From NCBI RefSeq assembly GCF_008831285.2, contig NC_045149.1, positions 7,654,417 through 7,714,416 of the forward strand: 60,000 nt of DNA, written 5' to 3'. Position numbers and translations under genes: made by a program. Origin of the DNA: Nymphaea colorata (Eukaryota; Streptophyta; Magnoliopsida; Nymphaeales; Nymphaeaceae). Shown one piece after another: positions 26,501-40,400 of this stretch (positions are counted from its first letter, which is position 1; each line of letters opens with the position of its first letter). Under the pieces are notes generated by a model. The model had not been told where the DNA came from, did no database searches, and saw only the letters and a list, made by a program, of their open reading frames with translations.

Positions 26501-29500
26501 ACTTTCTATTCATCGCAGTAGATCAAGACCTGTTGAGGCTCCTGATTCTGATAATGCAATTGATAACTTGAAAGAATGTGCTTCTGGTTACAACTCAGAA
26601 AGTTCAATTGGTAATTGCAAAAACACATGCTTTGGTATAAATGATAAGTCTTCAAATAGAAAACCAGCCAGACGTTCTCATCCATGTAAACTTTATATGG
26701 ATCCAACTGCTGAAATTAGAGTTGAAGAGTCCATTTGTACAGATGATTCATATGAAGCAGATTTTTCTGTTTCTTATGCATGTGAGTAATTTCCACCTTT
26801 TGGCCACAGTCATATTTTTCTATGAACTTTGATGACCATGTTCTTCAAGTATTTTATTGGTCTCATTTGTGCAAATTTTAGGTGCATATTGAAGTCCTAA
26901 TTATTAAAGATTATAGTAGAATAATTTGTTCAAGAATAATAGATTTTGACATTGAAAACCAATATTAGGCAGCAAATATGTAATTTTGTGGGAGGTCATG
27001 TGGAAACTTTTCATAAATAAAACCAACCAACATCTGTAGATATGAACATGACATGACAAGGCAAAATAGGAAGATAAAAGACATAGTTAAATGTGGATAT
27101 TCTGTGGATGTCTATCAACATTTGTCTGCTGATCTTAGATCTGGATTGATTTCAACTTTGGGTTTGCATCCATAATCTGCCAACGTGATCTGTCAGTAGC
27201 TGCCTCCAAGTTTTTTAGGTTTCCATGCCATTTTCTGGTCGAAACATCTGCAATTTATTTTTCTGTTTCAATGAATCTAGCCTCTACCCCCATCTTCTAT
27301 TTTGCTTACAATGGAATGTTGATCGATCGTTGTATGCTTGGTCTTATCATAATGAATAGGATTCAATCCTTTCTTTATGACACTTTAATTATCGCAAAAT
27401 AGATGTGGGAGACTTTTCCCTTGGATCATAGAGTCCATGCCTCAAGCTCAATTGTAAGTTTCTGCTTTTGCACTTCTCTGTGCGAGTCCTTGTGATTCCC
27501 AACATTAAATTATTTCCTACAAAAACATAATGACTTAATAGCTAATACTACCTTCTCTATTCTGGATCTCCTTCCTAGCATCCGGACACAATGCAATTCA
27601 AATGATATGACATCCTTTTTACAAATTCCATATATTTAGTTATTGACTGATGCAGAACTGAAGCACTTGATTTATGACATATTTCAAATATAGATAAATG
27701 AAAGCGAGGTGTGCATTTTTGTACCTGTCCTGTGTCTAAAACTAAGTAATCATAACTCTCCAATATCAACTTTTAGTTTCTGATGAGAAGGACCTGGAGT
27801 AAAAAGGTTTTGTAGTTGCTCTTTCTTTTGTTTTTTTTTGGCAAAAAATCGACATTATTTTTATGTTAAATCAACATAAGTTCATCTTTTCAATTTGTCA
27901 GCTTCCAAAGGTAGAAGATATTTCAACTTTTATTTATTTTTTAGTTTAGCAGCATCTTCCACTTCATTATTGTGCTTTTTGAGCTGCTTGTGTTCATTAT
28001 ATCATAAGCAATAATCATAGAAAGATGTTGATTTGGCTTTAGGAACTTGTTGTCTTGGACATAAGGGCAAGTGCAAATAATTCTACTTCTCTAAATAGTT
28101 AAATACTCTACCTGGAATGTTATATTTTGTTTTTCTATTGTTAGACATCCTTCTTGACTTCTTCCCTTTGTTTCCCTCAATTTTGAGAGACTGATTACTA
28201 TAATGGTTCCAAGTTATGTTTGCTTGTTCTAGTTTATAACTTGTGTTTGGAGATAACTTTATTCCTTTCCTCTTGAAGATCTGGGTTCAGATTTCTTACC
28301 TATACGGATCCAAAACTTGCAACAAGAAGCAGTTGATCTAATTGACTCGTGTAGGATGATGGTAAATGAATTTTTTAAGGATGCCGTGAAGCATTTACAG
28401 CTTGCACTTTCCTCCAAGCCACCAGTATTTGCAGCCTTACCCCTGCTTGTACAGGTAAAATAGTTTCCTTATTCAATTTGTGCTTTCAAATTTTATATCG
28501 GCTATGTATACTTTTCTCAGCTCAAAATAATGCTTCTATTGGATACGTATTATGTAGTGGTTCTTTCTCCAGCAGATCTAGGCAACTTATATATGATTAT
28601 TGTTACATCGACCAGTTTGGAGAGAGAAAAGTGTTCATTAACTAACCTAATCCCAATATTAAAGAGATTAGGGCTGCGGTAGAGGCTTACAAAGAACTCC
28701 AACATAAAATAGTAAAATGATTAATGAGGATTCCTAACTTTTAAATATTGCAAAGGACCGTTTGACAACTTGAGAGTTTTTTAATTCCAAAACTCCTCCT
28801 CAATCTGGAGCATAGATGTTAATCATGCTTAGCTTGTCTACAACATTTACAGAAATCACCACTAGGAAGAGCTTTGCTAAGAACATCTATAGCTTGATTT
28901 TTAGATGATACATAACTGGTGACTACCTTCCTTTTTGAACAAGGTCCCGAATGTAGTCCACTTCAATAAACTGACTTAGCTTTCTTACTATAAAGCTAAT
29001 GTCAAGCTTGGTCAAAATAACATAAAGGAGCTTACCAATGAGAAATATGTATGACTGAATCTACTAATTCTGATTCGTCATCATGAATATGTATGTGTGG
29101 ATCTATAGGCAAAGTGGCAGGTTTAGCTTATAGCATCCTAGTATCGTGCAGCAAATCAAGAACAAGGACAATATTACACTTTCTCTGTTGCGTGCAACCT
29201 CTATACCCAAGAAATATCGTAGTTGACTAAGAACTTTCCTTATAAAGTATTTTTAGAAGAACAACTTTGTATCAAATATTTCTTGATCAGAGTCACATGT
29301 CAGGCTAATAATACCAGCATAAACGACTAAAGTAGTCATACCTTTCCAATTCTTCTTGATAAACAGAGAGTAGTGATCAAGGAGGGGATCTCTCAAATCC
29401 ACACTTTGAGACAACTTCAAGAAATATGTGGAACCACATGCGAGGACTCTGCTTGTGTCCATATATAGCTTTCTTCAGTTTGCACACTTTTCCACACTCC

Positions 29501-30759
29501 TCTTGTCGTTCAAACTCCATGGCTGTTGCATATAGACAGTTTTACCTAGATTATCATAAAACAATGCATTATTTACATCGAGCTGATACATGAGCCACTC
29601 ATGGTGTACAACCACTAAGTTGATAAGGTGAGAGAGAGGAAAAGATGAAAGACAAGAGGAAGGAGGAAGGGAAAAGATGAGAGAGAATAAGAAGAGAGGT
29701 TGCCGGAAAATCATGCCAGTTGCAGGAAGAGGATGGTGGAGATCGCCAACTCTGATACCATGTTACCAACGACCAGTTTGGAGAGAGAAAATATGTTCAT
29801 TAACTAACCCTAATCTCAATCTTAAAGAGATAGGGCTGTGGTAGAGGCTTACGAAGAACTCCAACATAAAACATTAAAATGATTAAAGAGGACTCCTAAC
29901 TTTCAAATATTGCAAATGACCACCTATCAATACATCATCAGTATTTTAGCAACTTTTGACAGGTGAAAATAGACCAAAATGAAGAATGGGAAAACAAAAG
30001 TGGGAAATAATGCATTTTACCAACTTTAAAAGCTGGAAGTTGTGGGATGACTGGGTGGTGAATCAGGAATTGGGCAAAATGGCGTGCCGATTGAGTTGGA
30101 ACAATCAGATGAGAAAAAAATCAGTAGCAGATAAAGAGAACGAGTAGTATGGACATAAGTAAATAAAAAACAGATATATATTACTATTTTATTTTAATCA
30201 ACTAATGGCAATAATATGTAGTAATTGTTTATGTAGTAATAAATAAGACATAATTTTCACTGCTTGCAATGGCAACTGAAAAAATTCTAAGTCTGATAAA
30301 CAAAAAGTTCTTTAGCATATTTTGTTATATAAAATTAGTCTTTGAAAACCATGTGTCTAGTGCTGATTAAGATACTAAAACCTGAAAAGTGTTGTTACAT
30401 ATTTATGAGAAGTCGGAGAAGCATGAGAGAAGGAACGAAAGAAATGTTGAGTAAACAAGACCAAATGAATGCAAAGATAAAAAAGATGAGCAGAAAAATA
30501 AATTAATTATAGAAGCAGTGAAGGAGAAGCATGATTGTCATTGCATTTAGGAAGTAAAGGCTATCCCACTCCCAAAATTAGTGTCCTCACCTCTAATAAA
30601 GCTAATAATAACTTTGATGTTGACTTTACCAATAGATTACAGAAAGATATCCGCTTGACACTTCTAATGTGGGTAACACTTTGTCATTAGTTTTAACTAC
30701 TTCTAAAGATCGTTGATGCTCTTCCTATGGCAAATGAGTGTGAGTGTGTGGCAAGGTTT

Positions 30760-30796
<37 letters not shown>

Positions 30797-33700
30797 CCAT
30801 GTGTAACAGTACCTTCTAGATATGCATAAAAGAATTACTTGTAATTAGTAAAGTATGTTGTATATATAACAGCATGCATGGAGAACCATAAATATATTCC
30901 CTTCATATGAAACTGCCACACCCAAATCCCCAGCTGAGCTTGATCAGGTTTGGCAGATTGTTTGCTGCATCTATGTGGAGTATTTCTCTATTAAGGTCCT
31001 AAACCAAGACATGAGTAACTTATAAAAATTGTATTGAAATTATTAGAAGGCATTGTTTAGATCCACCATGTTAGCTGGAAGCAGTTAAAATCACCGAGTT
31101 ACTTGATTTGGTGTTTCAATTACTTTTGTCAATATATCTTGTAAGTCCATTTTTTAATACCCTTAAGTTTTCTTTCAAACTCTCCTATGAAAATGATATA
31201 CAATGGATGAGTTGTTTAATGAAAGGTTTGATGGTTAGAGCTTAAGTAGTCACTACGTAATAATGAATAATCATAGATGCTTATCTTGAGTCAACCACTT
31301 AAAATCATGTGGGCTTATTTGTGAGTATTTGCTTTTGCAGAAGGCATTCATCAATGTCTTTCAAAATAGCCAATCTTGTTGAACATTATTGGACGTATTC
31401 AACTTGTTGAGAATCTAATGCACTCCAAAGGATTCTTAAACTCTTAAACCCTAAAACCTCTGAAAATTAAGTTGAAAATATTCAGTAAAGATAATTTGCT
31501 TCTTGAAAATTTCATTGAGTTGAATAGAATTCAACTTTGTCCCTAAAGAAATCGTGTGGAGTACAATTTTTAATGGCATTCGTTTCAAATGCAATACAGT
31601 TTGTTTCTTTTCTGGTAAATATTCATTTTGTTGTCTGATGTATCACATTCCCACGGAATAGCAAGGATCTGCACAACACTTTCCATGCCCTCTGAACTGG
31701 TAAAAATAGTCATAGACCCCACATGTTTGTAGAGTTCTTCTGACAGAACAACATGGTTTCCAGGATGAAATCCATCCGGCCAATTAACTTCTTCTTTCTG
31801 TTGGAACTTTAAATTTTTATGTTTTTGTTTTCTTTTTGGTGATGCTTTTTATTACCTAATTGTACCTCTTGCAAGGGCTTAGATCCCTTCTTAGACCTAA
31901 GCTACATTGGATCTTTTTGTCCTTGTTTATTTTTACATGTTAGGGCTTCTTATGGAAAAAGTCTTTATATTGGCTAAACATATCATTGTGTTTTGACGGT
32001 TGTGTATTAAGTGTATATTCTCTTAAAGCATAAAACAAGTTGTTTTTGCAAAATTATATGGTTTACTCCCAAGCTCTTCGTTAAGTCTCTTCCTTATGTA
32101 CCTTTCTAATGTATCTTGTGTTCTTTCACTTGCTACTCCTTTTAGAGAAAAATGGTCAATCAATATTTTGCACTCTTTCCCTCTCCAGTTATTGCTTCTT
32201 GGTGGTCAAGTTGAGGATGCATTGGAGCTGTTGAAGAATTTCTCTCTTAATTCAGAACATTCATTGCCTTCAAGGTCATGTTGACAACCTTGTCGTTTTG
32301 CTTCTGTAGGTTTCTTGTGTCAAAAGATTAATATGTTCTGGTGTTTTAATATATCCTTTTGTTATTTTTTGTTATCTTTGGTCATCATTATCTTGCTTTT
32401 TTCCTTTTTTTATCCTTTGCTTTTACTTTGTCTGTAACAATCTAGCATTGGTATGTATGTGTTGCTAGCTTGTAGTGCTCTAGATGCAACTACATGGTAC
32501 AGCCTAGGCAGCATTAGGTGGTCTGCCGCCCAAAAAAAAAATGTTGAAATCTTAGATTAAATGTTGAAATTTTTATCCAACATGTAGTTCTCAATGGAAA
32601 ACATGACACTGGCATTCTATAGTTGTCAAAACAATTCACACCCACAACATACTAAACATCTTATAAAATGATAGTAAACATGGTTATGAAATATAAAAAT
32701 TTAATGAAGTCCACTAAAATTTAAAGGCTGTGTAGAAAGAGCAAAACTGCAATTGCTTCTCAATATTCGTAGAAAAAATCTTCTATGTCAAAACGAACTG
32801 CAATAATCTAATTTTTTTCTAACGCCTAAAAATTAATCTGAAACCTAAAATCATTAATCTGATAAAAAAAGAGGGTAAACGTGCTTGCTGTATGAATGCC
32901 TTTCATTAAAATTATATACCTCTATATGCAGTCTTGTCAACAACCTAAAACAATGTAAATAACATAACATCACATACCAAGAATAATAATAGATAACTAC
33001 AAGTCTGGAACTATATAAAACGCACACAAGCATATATTTTAGTGCAAAACTATGTGAAACATCATGAAGACTGCAGAAAAAAAAAAGAATATGCATAAAA
33101 AATAGAGAAATTGAGAAAGAAAGAAAAAAGGCAGCAACAGGATAATAGTAAGAAGAAGAAGAAAAAGATGAAGCAGAAGAGGAAGAAATGGTAAAAGAAA
33201 AGAGAAGGAAAGGGATTGCATCAGATGGCAGCAGCAAAAGAGGAAAAAAAAGCAAAAGAAAAAAATCTGCCTCAGAAGAAGAAGAAAAAGATGAAGCAGA
33301 AGAGGAAGAAATGGTAAAAGAAAAGAGAAGGAAAGGGATTGCATCAGATGGCACGGCAAAAGAGTAAAAAAAAAAAGCAAAAGAAAAAAAATCTGCCCCC
33401 GACATCTGAGAAGAAGAAGAAGAAGAAGAAGAAGAAGAAGAAGAAGAAGAAGAAAATGCCTAGCTGTTCCTAAGTGGTCTAGATGATGTCAAGGAGAAGA
33501 AAATGCCTAGCTGTTCCTAAGTGGTCTAGATGATGTCACAGTCGTTTTCATATGGCAGGTAGTTGTGGTCTCTAGGAACATGTAGGCTATGGTACCAGCC
33601 AAGCCTAGAAGGCATAGGGTGCCTGGACAAACCTTTTGGCAACATAGGTTAGTAGCAATTAAGTGAACTACCTGTTTGGTAGAAGCCGACTGGTGTCTAG

Positions 33701-33850
33701 TTGTCACGAATGCCTAATGGTTAGTCTGGTTCTTTCTTCTATATAGGGGTGTTTGACCCATTGTACTATTCAAGCTTTTTCTTTATATCTATAATTAATA
33801 TGGTTGTTGATTGGAGAGTTAGAGAAGATGAAGAGCGAGAGAAAACGTGA

Positions 33851-33884
<34 letters not shown>

Positions 33885-36800
33885 TTGTGTCTATTCCATT
33901 GAGTCATTGGCCCTAGTCCTCAAGTAAACTAAGGATTAGGGGCGGTTATATGAAATTACAATAAGAGTCTAAGAATTTAGAGAAAATACCGAAACCCACT
34001 TCATGTAACTTAAAAAGCTACCTACGACTTAAACTAGTTTACTAAAGACCTCAACTCTTTTTCTTTTATTTTCAAAAAAGATATATATCATTTTCTAAAA
34101 TCTTGTATGTGTATGTGTTAGTGCATTTTGCGAAAGTCAGTTATTAGATTTCGCTGGCCACTCTTTGAACATTGTGATGAGCTCTTTCATACCCTTATTC
34201 TGCTTAGATTTGTGCTTTTTACGATCCTCCTTTCTTTTAGGATTCCATATTTTTTGCGTGATAACATGAACTAGACTCTTGAACCCTTATGGGAATTCTT
34301 GAAATCTTTTTGAAGCTTGTGTTGCTTGGGTACATCTGGTGCTTATGGCCTTGTATTCTCATGGTGTACATAGTGCTTGCATGCACACTTTTCTTGTAAA
34401 TTTTGATATTCTTAATGTTCAAATGCTGCTCTTCTTCATTAACGCTTAGTAATAGAACTACTTTTTTGTTCTTCAAATTAAAGAACCTAACTACTTGTTT
34501 GAGCTGGGGATCTGAAACTCATATTCAGAATGAAGGGTTTTAGGGTTCATGAAACACCATCTGTAAATTGGGAAGGTAGAAGAAATGGTTCTACGAAAAT
34601 GTGTAGAAATGACTATGGCATCAATGGAAAACACATAATGTGTGAATTGTGAAATTGGAAAAATACTACCTAATTAGTCATATAGAGGTTAGGTCACAAC
34701 TTATAGGGATTGACCCCTTTGCCTTGATAAAGAATTGACTCTAATATTTGACTTTCCGTATCATTCTGAAGCAGATTTAAATGGCCTTAACTTGAATATG
34801 AAGATATGACAATGACAATGTTGGTATAATACACTTTCCTACGGTTGCATTTCTCAACATTCCCTCAAGGCTCAAACTTAGCATGATACCTATGTCACAT
34901 AGGTACGTGTTTCGATGTGGGTATGGGCCATTTTCGAAAAACTTGGGTGCGGGTAGGGGTGGAGGAAGGGGGGGGGGGGGCGCCTGGGCCATGGCCCGAG
35001 TGAGCGCAGGAAAAGAAAAATTTTTTATATTGAAAAAATCAAATTTTTTTAGTTTGGCCCAACCCGCAGACCGTTTGGCCTGCCCCTGAATAAAATCCTG
35101 GCTCTGCCCCTGGGTGAGGGGGTAAGCCTGGGCACCGGGCCGGGCCGGGTCGCCGCCGGATACCCGGCCCAGCTTGGGCCCGGGCTCGGGCCTTGAAATA
35201 AAACTTAACGGGCCCATTTTATCGGGCCCGGCCCGGCCCGGTTAATTACCGGGCTGGGCTCGGGCTTGAGAGTGTGTTCGTCAATGGCCCGAGAAGCCCG
35301 ACACTCGACAGCAGCTTTAAAAAAAAATTCAAGAAAATGATCTTAGGCAAAACCTTCGTTTTCATTCTCATTTTTTCTTCCGTCGCTCGTTCTCCTCTAC
35401 TCTGCTGCTCAGCATACTGGTTTCCTACTTTCCTTCAACAGTTGGAATGTCTCCTCTGGTCCTCTCCATCTCCATCAGCTCGTCCTCTCCATCAGCGACT
35501 GGAATGAGAAGAAGAGCATGAAACCTCTTGATGCAGGCTCTAAAACCCTCTGTTCGCCTACTTGCCGGAACCTTCTGCTCGAGCCACCGCTGCTTCTTAT
35601 CCACCTTCTTCTCCATCGATGGTACTCACCGGCGACCGGACGGCCATCCATTCTCAGTCCCCCCATGGCAGACCTTGGAGCCCTACGCCCAACCTCCCAG
35701 ACGATGTTGAAGGGAACCCCAGGAACCTCGTGCCCTCACCGTGGCTGGCCCCAATCGTGGCCCTTCTCGATGGGTCGCCGGAAATGGAGCATCCCCTTGA
35801 TGAATTCTTGATGGGCCGGGCCGGGCCTCGGGTATAAACCAAAGCCCGAGGCCCATTATTTCACAGGCCCGGCCCGACCCGATTAGTTTCGGGCCGGGCC
35901 TCGGGCTGGCCTGAAAGCTTTAACGGGCTTCCGTTTGGGCATCTTTTTCGGGCCGGGCTGGCCCCGCCTGATGCCCAGCCCTATGCGGGGGTAGAGCCGT
36001 ATATATAACAAGAAGAAATACTTAAAAAATATATATCAAAATAAAAATTATATATCAACATAAACAAATAAACAATATAGAAAATATAACAACGGTTCTT
36101 GCAGCAGTGTGTTTAAGAAACCTATGAAAAACTTTAAACATATGGACAACCAAGCAGCCCCCTAGATAGTCAAATATGAAAATCAGTCGAATTTTCACAT
36201 CCAAAACACGTCTCAACATTGTGAACTAAAATCTAAGAGCTAAATGTTGAACTAAAATGGCTCAGTTACAGAAAATGCAGGATTTAGGGACCATACAAAA
36301 AATATTGGAATGGCTCAACATGTGGAGCATGGTTGCATATAAATGTAAAAGAGAAAAGGCATACAACATGATTTTTGAAGAAGAAAAAGAAGATTAAAAA
36401 TGATAAACCCATAAAAGAAGAAAAACAAAAATACTATTAAGAACAACAATGGAAAGAAAATAGTTAATGCAGGAAGGTCGCCAGAGGTTGACATAAGAAA
36501 TATCGCCCAAATCAGCCAACATTGAGCCAAAATGTTTCCGTCTGAGGTCGTTGGAGGTTGCCGGAAATGGCCGAAGGTTGCCTCAGCGAACAATGTTGGA
36601 GAAGAGAAAAACAGATCTCTCGCTGGAGTTCTGTCGAGGCTCTGTGTTTTTTAAAGGAAATACAAAAAAAACCCCCCTAATTTTTGGACGAAAATGGACT
36701 CGGTCAACATTGACAGAGTCTGTTTTTTGGATGGATATGGACCTGGGTACGGTGACTGTACCCGATACATGTTGACCCATACCCGGCCGTGTTTGATGGC

Positions 36801-37393
36801 GTACCCATACCCTTACCGGTGTCGCGCCCAACTGGTACAGGTACTCCACCAAAATTAATGTTCCCATGTTACATAGCATGATACTAAAGGAACAACACAA
36901 TTTTGTAGACTGTTAGATAAAAAATTTGAAATATAGCGGAACTAGGGTTTGACAAGCACATACCAGTATACCACTTGCTCTTAAGAACTCATATCCAAGT
37001 AAATAAATTCTCTTTACATGTTTTGGTTGTAAAATTGTTAAAATATAAATCCTTCACCAGCACGTTGAAGAGGAGTCTCTTAGGATTCCACCTCCTTGTA
37101 GAATGTGTTAAAATATTTAATGTCCTTGTAACATGTGAAGAGTCTCCTAGGATTCTATGTTATAGTTAATATCCTTGTTATATGGGAAGTCTCCTAGGAT
37201 TCTATGTTGTAGTTAATATCCTTGTAATATGTGAAGTCTCTTAGGTTTCTATAATGTAATTAATGTCCTTGGAGCTTGTGAAATCTCCTAGGATTCTATG
37301 ATTGGAGACTCTTAGAATTCTGAAAATGAGATTATAAATAGAGGCCGTGCAAACCATTTTGGCTACGGCTTCTTCTCCTCAGTTTCTTCTTGT

Positions 37394-37452
<59 letters not shown>

Positions 37453-40400
37453 GCGTGAGTGCTGTTTTCGGGTTACAGATATTGGTGCTACATTTCTATC
37501 ATGGTATCAGAGAGCCAGGTTACGTTATCTCTACCAAACGAAATGCCCAAACAGGTCTGATCTGGTTAGAACTCTTTTCTCATCTTGTCTCTATCCTGAA
37601 TTTACTTTTCTCTTGCGCAATTCTTGTTCCTTTTTCTTCTTGCTTACCAAGGACACATCTTGTTATATCGTGTCTTCTTTCCCTCTCATCTTCTACCTAT
37701 ATACCATTCCTTTCTGCTGTCATGGAAAACCTTTCGCATTCTGGCATGTCCTCAAGTTTTCTTCCTCACCTTATTACCGAAAAACTCAACCATGAGAATT
37801 ATCTGATCTGGAAAAGGCAAATCATGCCTTTCATAAGAAGTCAAGGCCTCTTTGGACATCTCGATGGTTCAACAAAGGCTCCACCAATATCCGTCTTACA
37901 GGAAATAAAAAATGAGGCAGGAGAAGTTATTGCTGTTCATGAAGACAACAATCCTGAACATGCTATGTGGATGAGACGTGATCAAAGTCTGGTTGCGTAT
38001 ATTTTGTCCACTTTATCTCAACAAGTGTTACTTTCAGTTTCTGATGATTGTACTGCAGAAGAATTATGGGAAACCCTTGCTGATACCTTTTCCCAAATAT
38101 CAGAAGCTCGAATTATGTACTTAAAGAAAGAATTTCAGAATTTGAGCAAAGGTTCAACGTCTATCATGGATTATTTGGGGCGTATTAAGGCCGTCGCAGA
38201 CCAACTTGCTGCCTCAGGGAATAACATTTCTGATAAGGAAAATGTGCAGCAAACCTTGAATGGACTTGGGCATGATTATCATGCTTTTATTACAGCTCTT
38301 GAGGTCCTTCCTGTTCTGCCTTCCTTCAACGAACTACAAGGTAAACTTCTCCAACATGAAATGAATATGAAAAGAGTCATTGAAAGGATTGATCAAGGGA
38401 ACTCCCAAAATGTATTGGCTATGAATGTAAAGTTTGGTAAGAGCCATGGGAACTCCAACCATGGTGGTCGTGGCATTCTACCAACACCACATAACCAAGG
38501 TATGTCTCCTTTGGATACTTCAAGAAAAATACCAATTTGTTTTCAGTGCAACAAGAAAGGACACATGAAGGCACAATGTTGGTTTAATCCTCAAAATAAA
38601 AACAAAGGGGTAAGACATGATTATAAACAAGGATGACAAAGTTCTAAATCCACCGCTGAAGATATGCAACAGCTATTGATGGCCGCATTCTCAAAGATGA
38701 CTATAAAGCAAAATGAGCAGGGAGAATGGTTCTTGGATTCAGGTGCAGCTACCCATGTGACAGGAAATGCAGGTAAATTGACTAACTTATCCCCTCATTA
38801 CGGTAGAAGTTGCATTATAACAGGTGATGGAAAATCTCATCCTATTACACATATTGGAAATGCACATATTCCATTGTCATCCTCGTCTCTATCACTGTCT
38901 AATGTTGTTCTTGCTCCCAATATCAAAAAGAACATCATATCCATTTCTAAACTCATTGATGATACAAGCTCTTCTGTTGAATTCACACCTTCTTCTGTCT
39001 ATGTCAAGGACCTCCAAACGAAGAAAATGTTCGCTAGAGGGGAGCGTCAAGGGAATATGTACGTCCTCAAGGAATGTCTACCCAAGGATTCATCCACTTT
39101 TGATATAGGATTGAAGACATTTTCTCTTTCTCATAATGCGTCATCAGTGCCAAGTTCTTGCCATTTTCAATCAAAAGTAAGGGGCCCTAACCAATTTTTG
39201 GAGTCTGATTTGTGGCATAGTCGGCTAGGACACTGTGGTCGACATTTCATTGAAAAACTTGTCACAGATAGTCTCATTCCAAGATCAAGTTTACCTCTTA
39301 CTTCAAGTGTCAAAAAATGTTCAAGTTGTGGACTTTGTAAGAGTCATGTTTTACCTTTCCATAATATAAATCAAAGGGCTTCCAAACCTTTTGAAACTAT
39401 TTTTTCTGATGTATGGGGGCCAGCCCCTATTGATTCCATGTCTGGGTCAAGATATTATGTCTTATTCATTGACTCTTACTCACGTTTCACCTGGATTTAC
39501 TTCATGAAACACAAATCAGAAGTACCTCACATATTTCGAAACTTCTATGCCATGATTCAAACTAAATTTTCATCCAATGTGGTGCATTTTCAATGTGATG
39601 GAGGGAGAGAATATTCCTCGCTTGATTTTATTGAATTTCTACGTGAAAAAGGGGTAACTAGACAAATTTCCTGCCCTTACACACCACAACAAAATGGTGT
39701 AGTTGAGCGGAAACATCGACATATAGTTGAAAGCGCCATGAGCATGATGCATGATACTAATGTGCCCATTTCCTTGTGGACTGAAGCCTTCCATACTGCT
39801 GTATACATAATAAATTGTTTGCCTATGACACTCTTGATGTCTAAATCGCCATATTTTACACTCTTAGGCAAACAACCTGATTACAAGAACTTGAAGGTTT
39901 TTGGTTGTGTATGCTATGTTCACGTTGATGCTGCCTTGAGGAACAAGTTTCAAGACAAAGCTATTCAATGTAGATTCGTTGAATATGCTGATGAATATAA
40001 AGGTTTTCGATGCTATGATCCAACAACTAAACGTATCAAAACTTCAAGAAATGTCATTTTTGATGAACATAGTTTTGATAATACAAATGAAATGCCTATG
40101 ACCATTGAATCTTATGATCCCTGGACCAGTACACAGTTATTCAATGCAGATCCTGTTATAGAAAATGATGTGCCTCAAAGTGAAGATTCAGAGAGAGCAA
40201 TACAACCGTCGGATATGGCTCAAAGTGAAAATCAAGAAAATCCAACACAGTCATTAAGTCATCACGAAAACAATAATGAACACAGCAACGATGCACATCG
40301 GTATTCGGGTCTTATCTACAGTCGACGACTAAGGGACAGAGATGCTCACAGTGAAGAAGACAACATGCCCCACCTTAGAAGATCCCAACGCATTCGTCAT

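Noticed and set aside
32854-33405. Ser/Phe-rich minus-strand frame of 183 codons
   Set aside because: It is the complement of a duplicated GAA/GAAAAA purine tract; low-complexity artefact inside an intron.
35274-35842. Several overlapping frames on both strands
   Set aside because: GC-rich interior of a non-autonomous hAT-like element; every frame is open because stops are rare, and no transposase motif is present.
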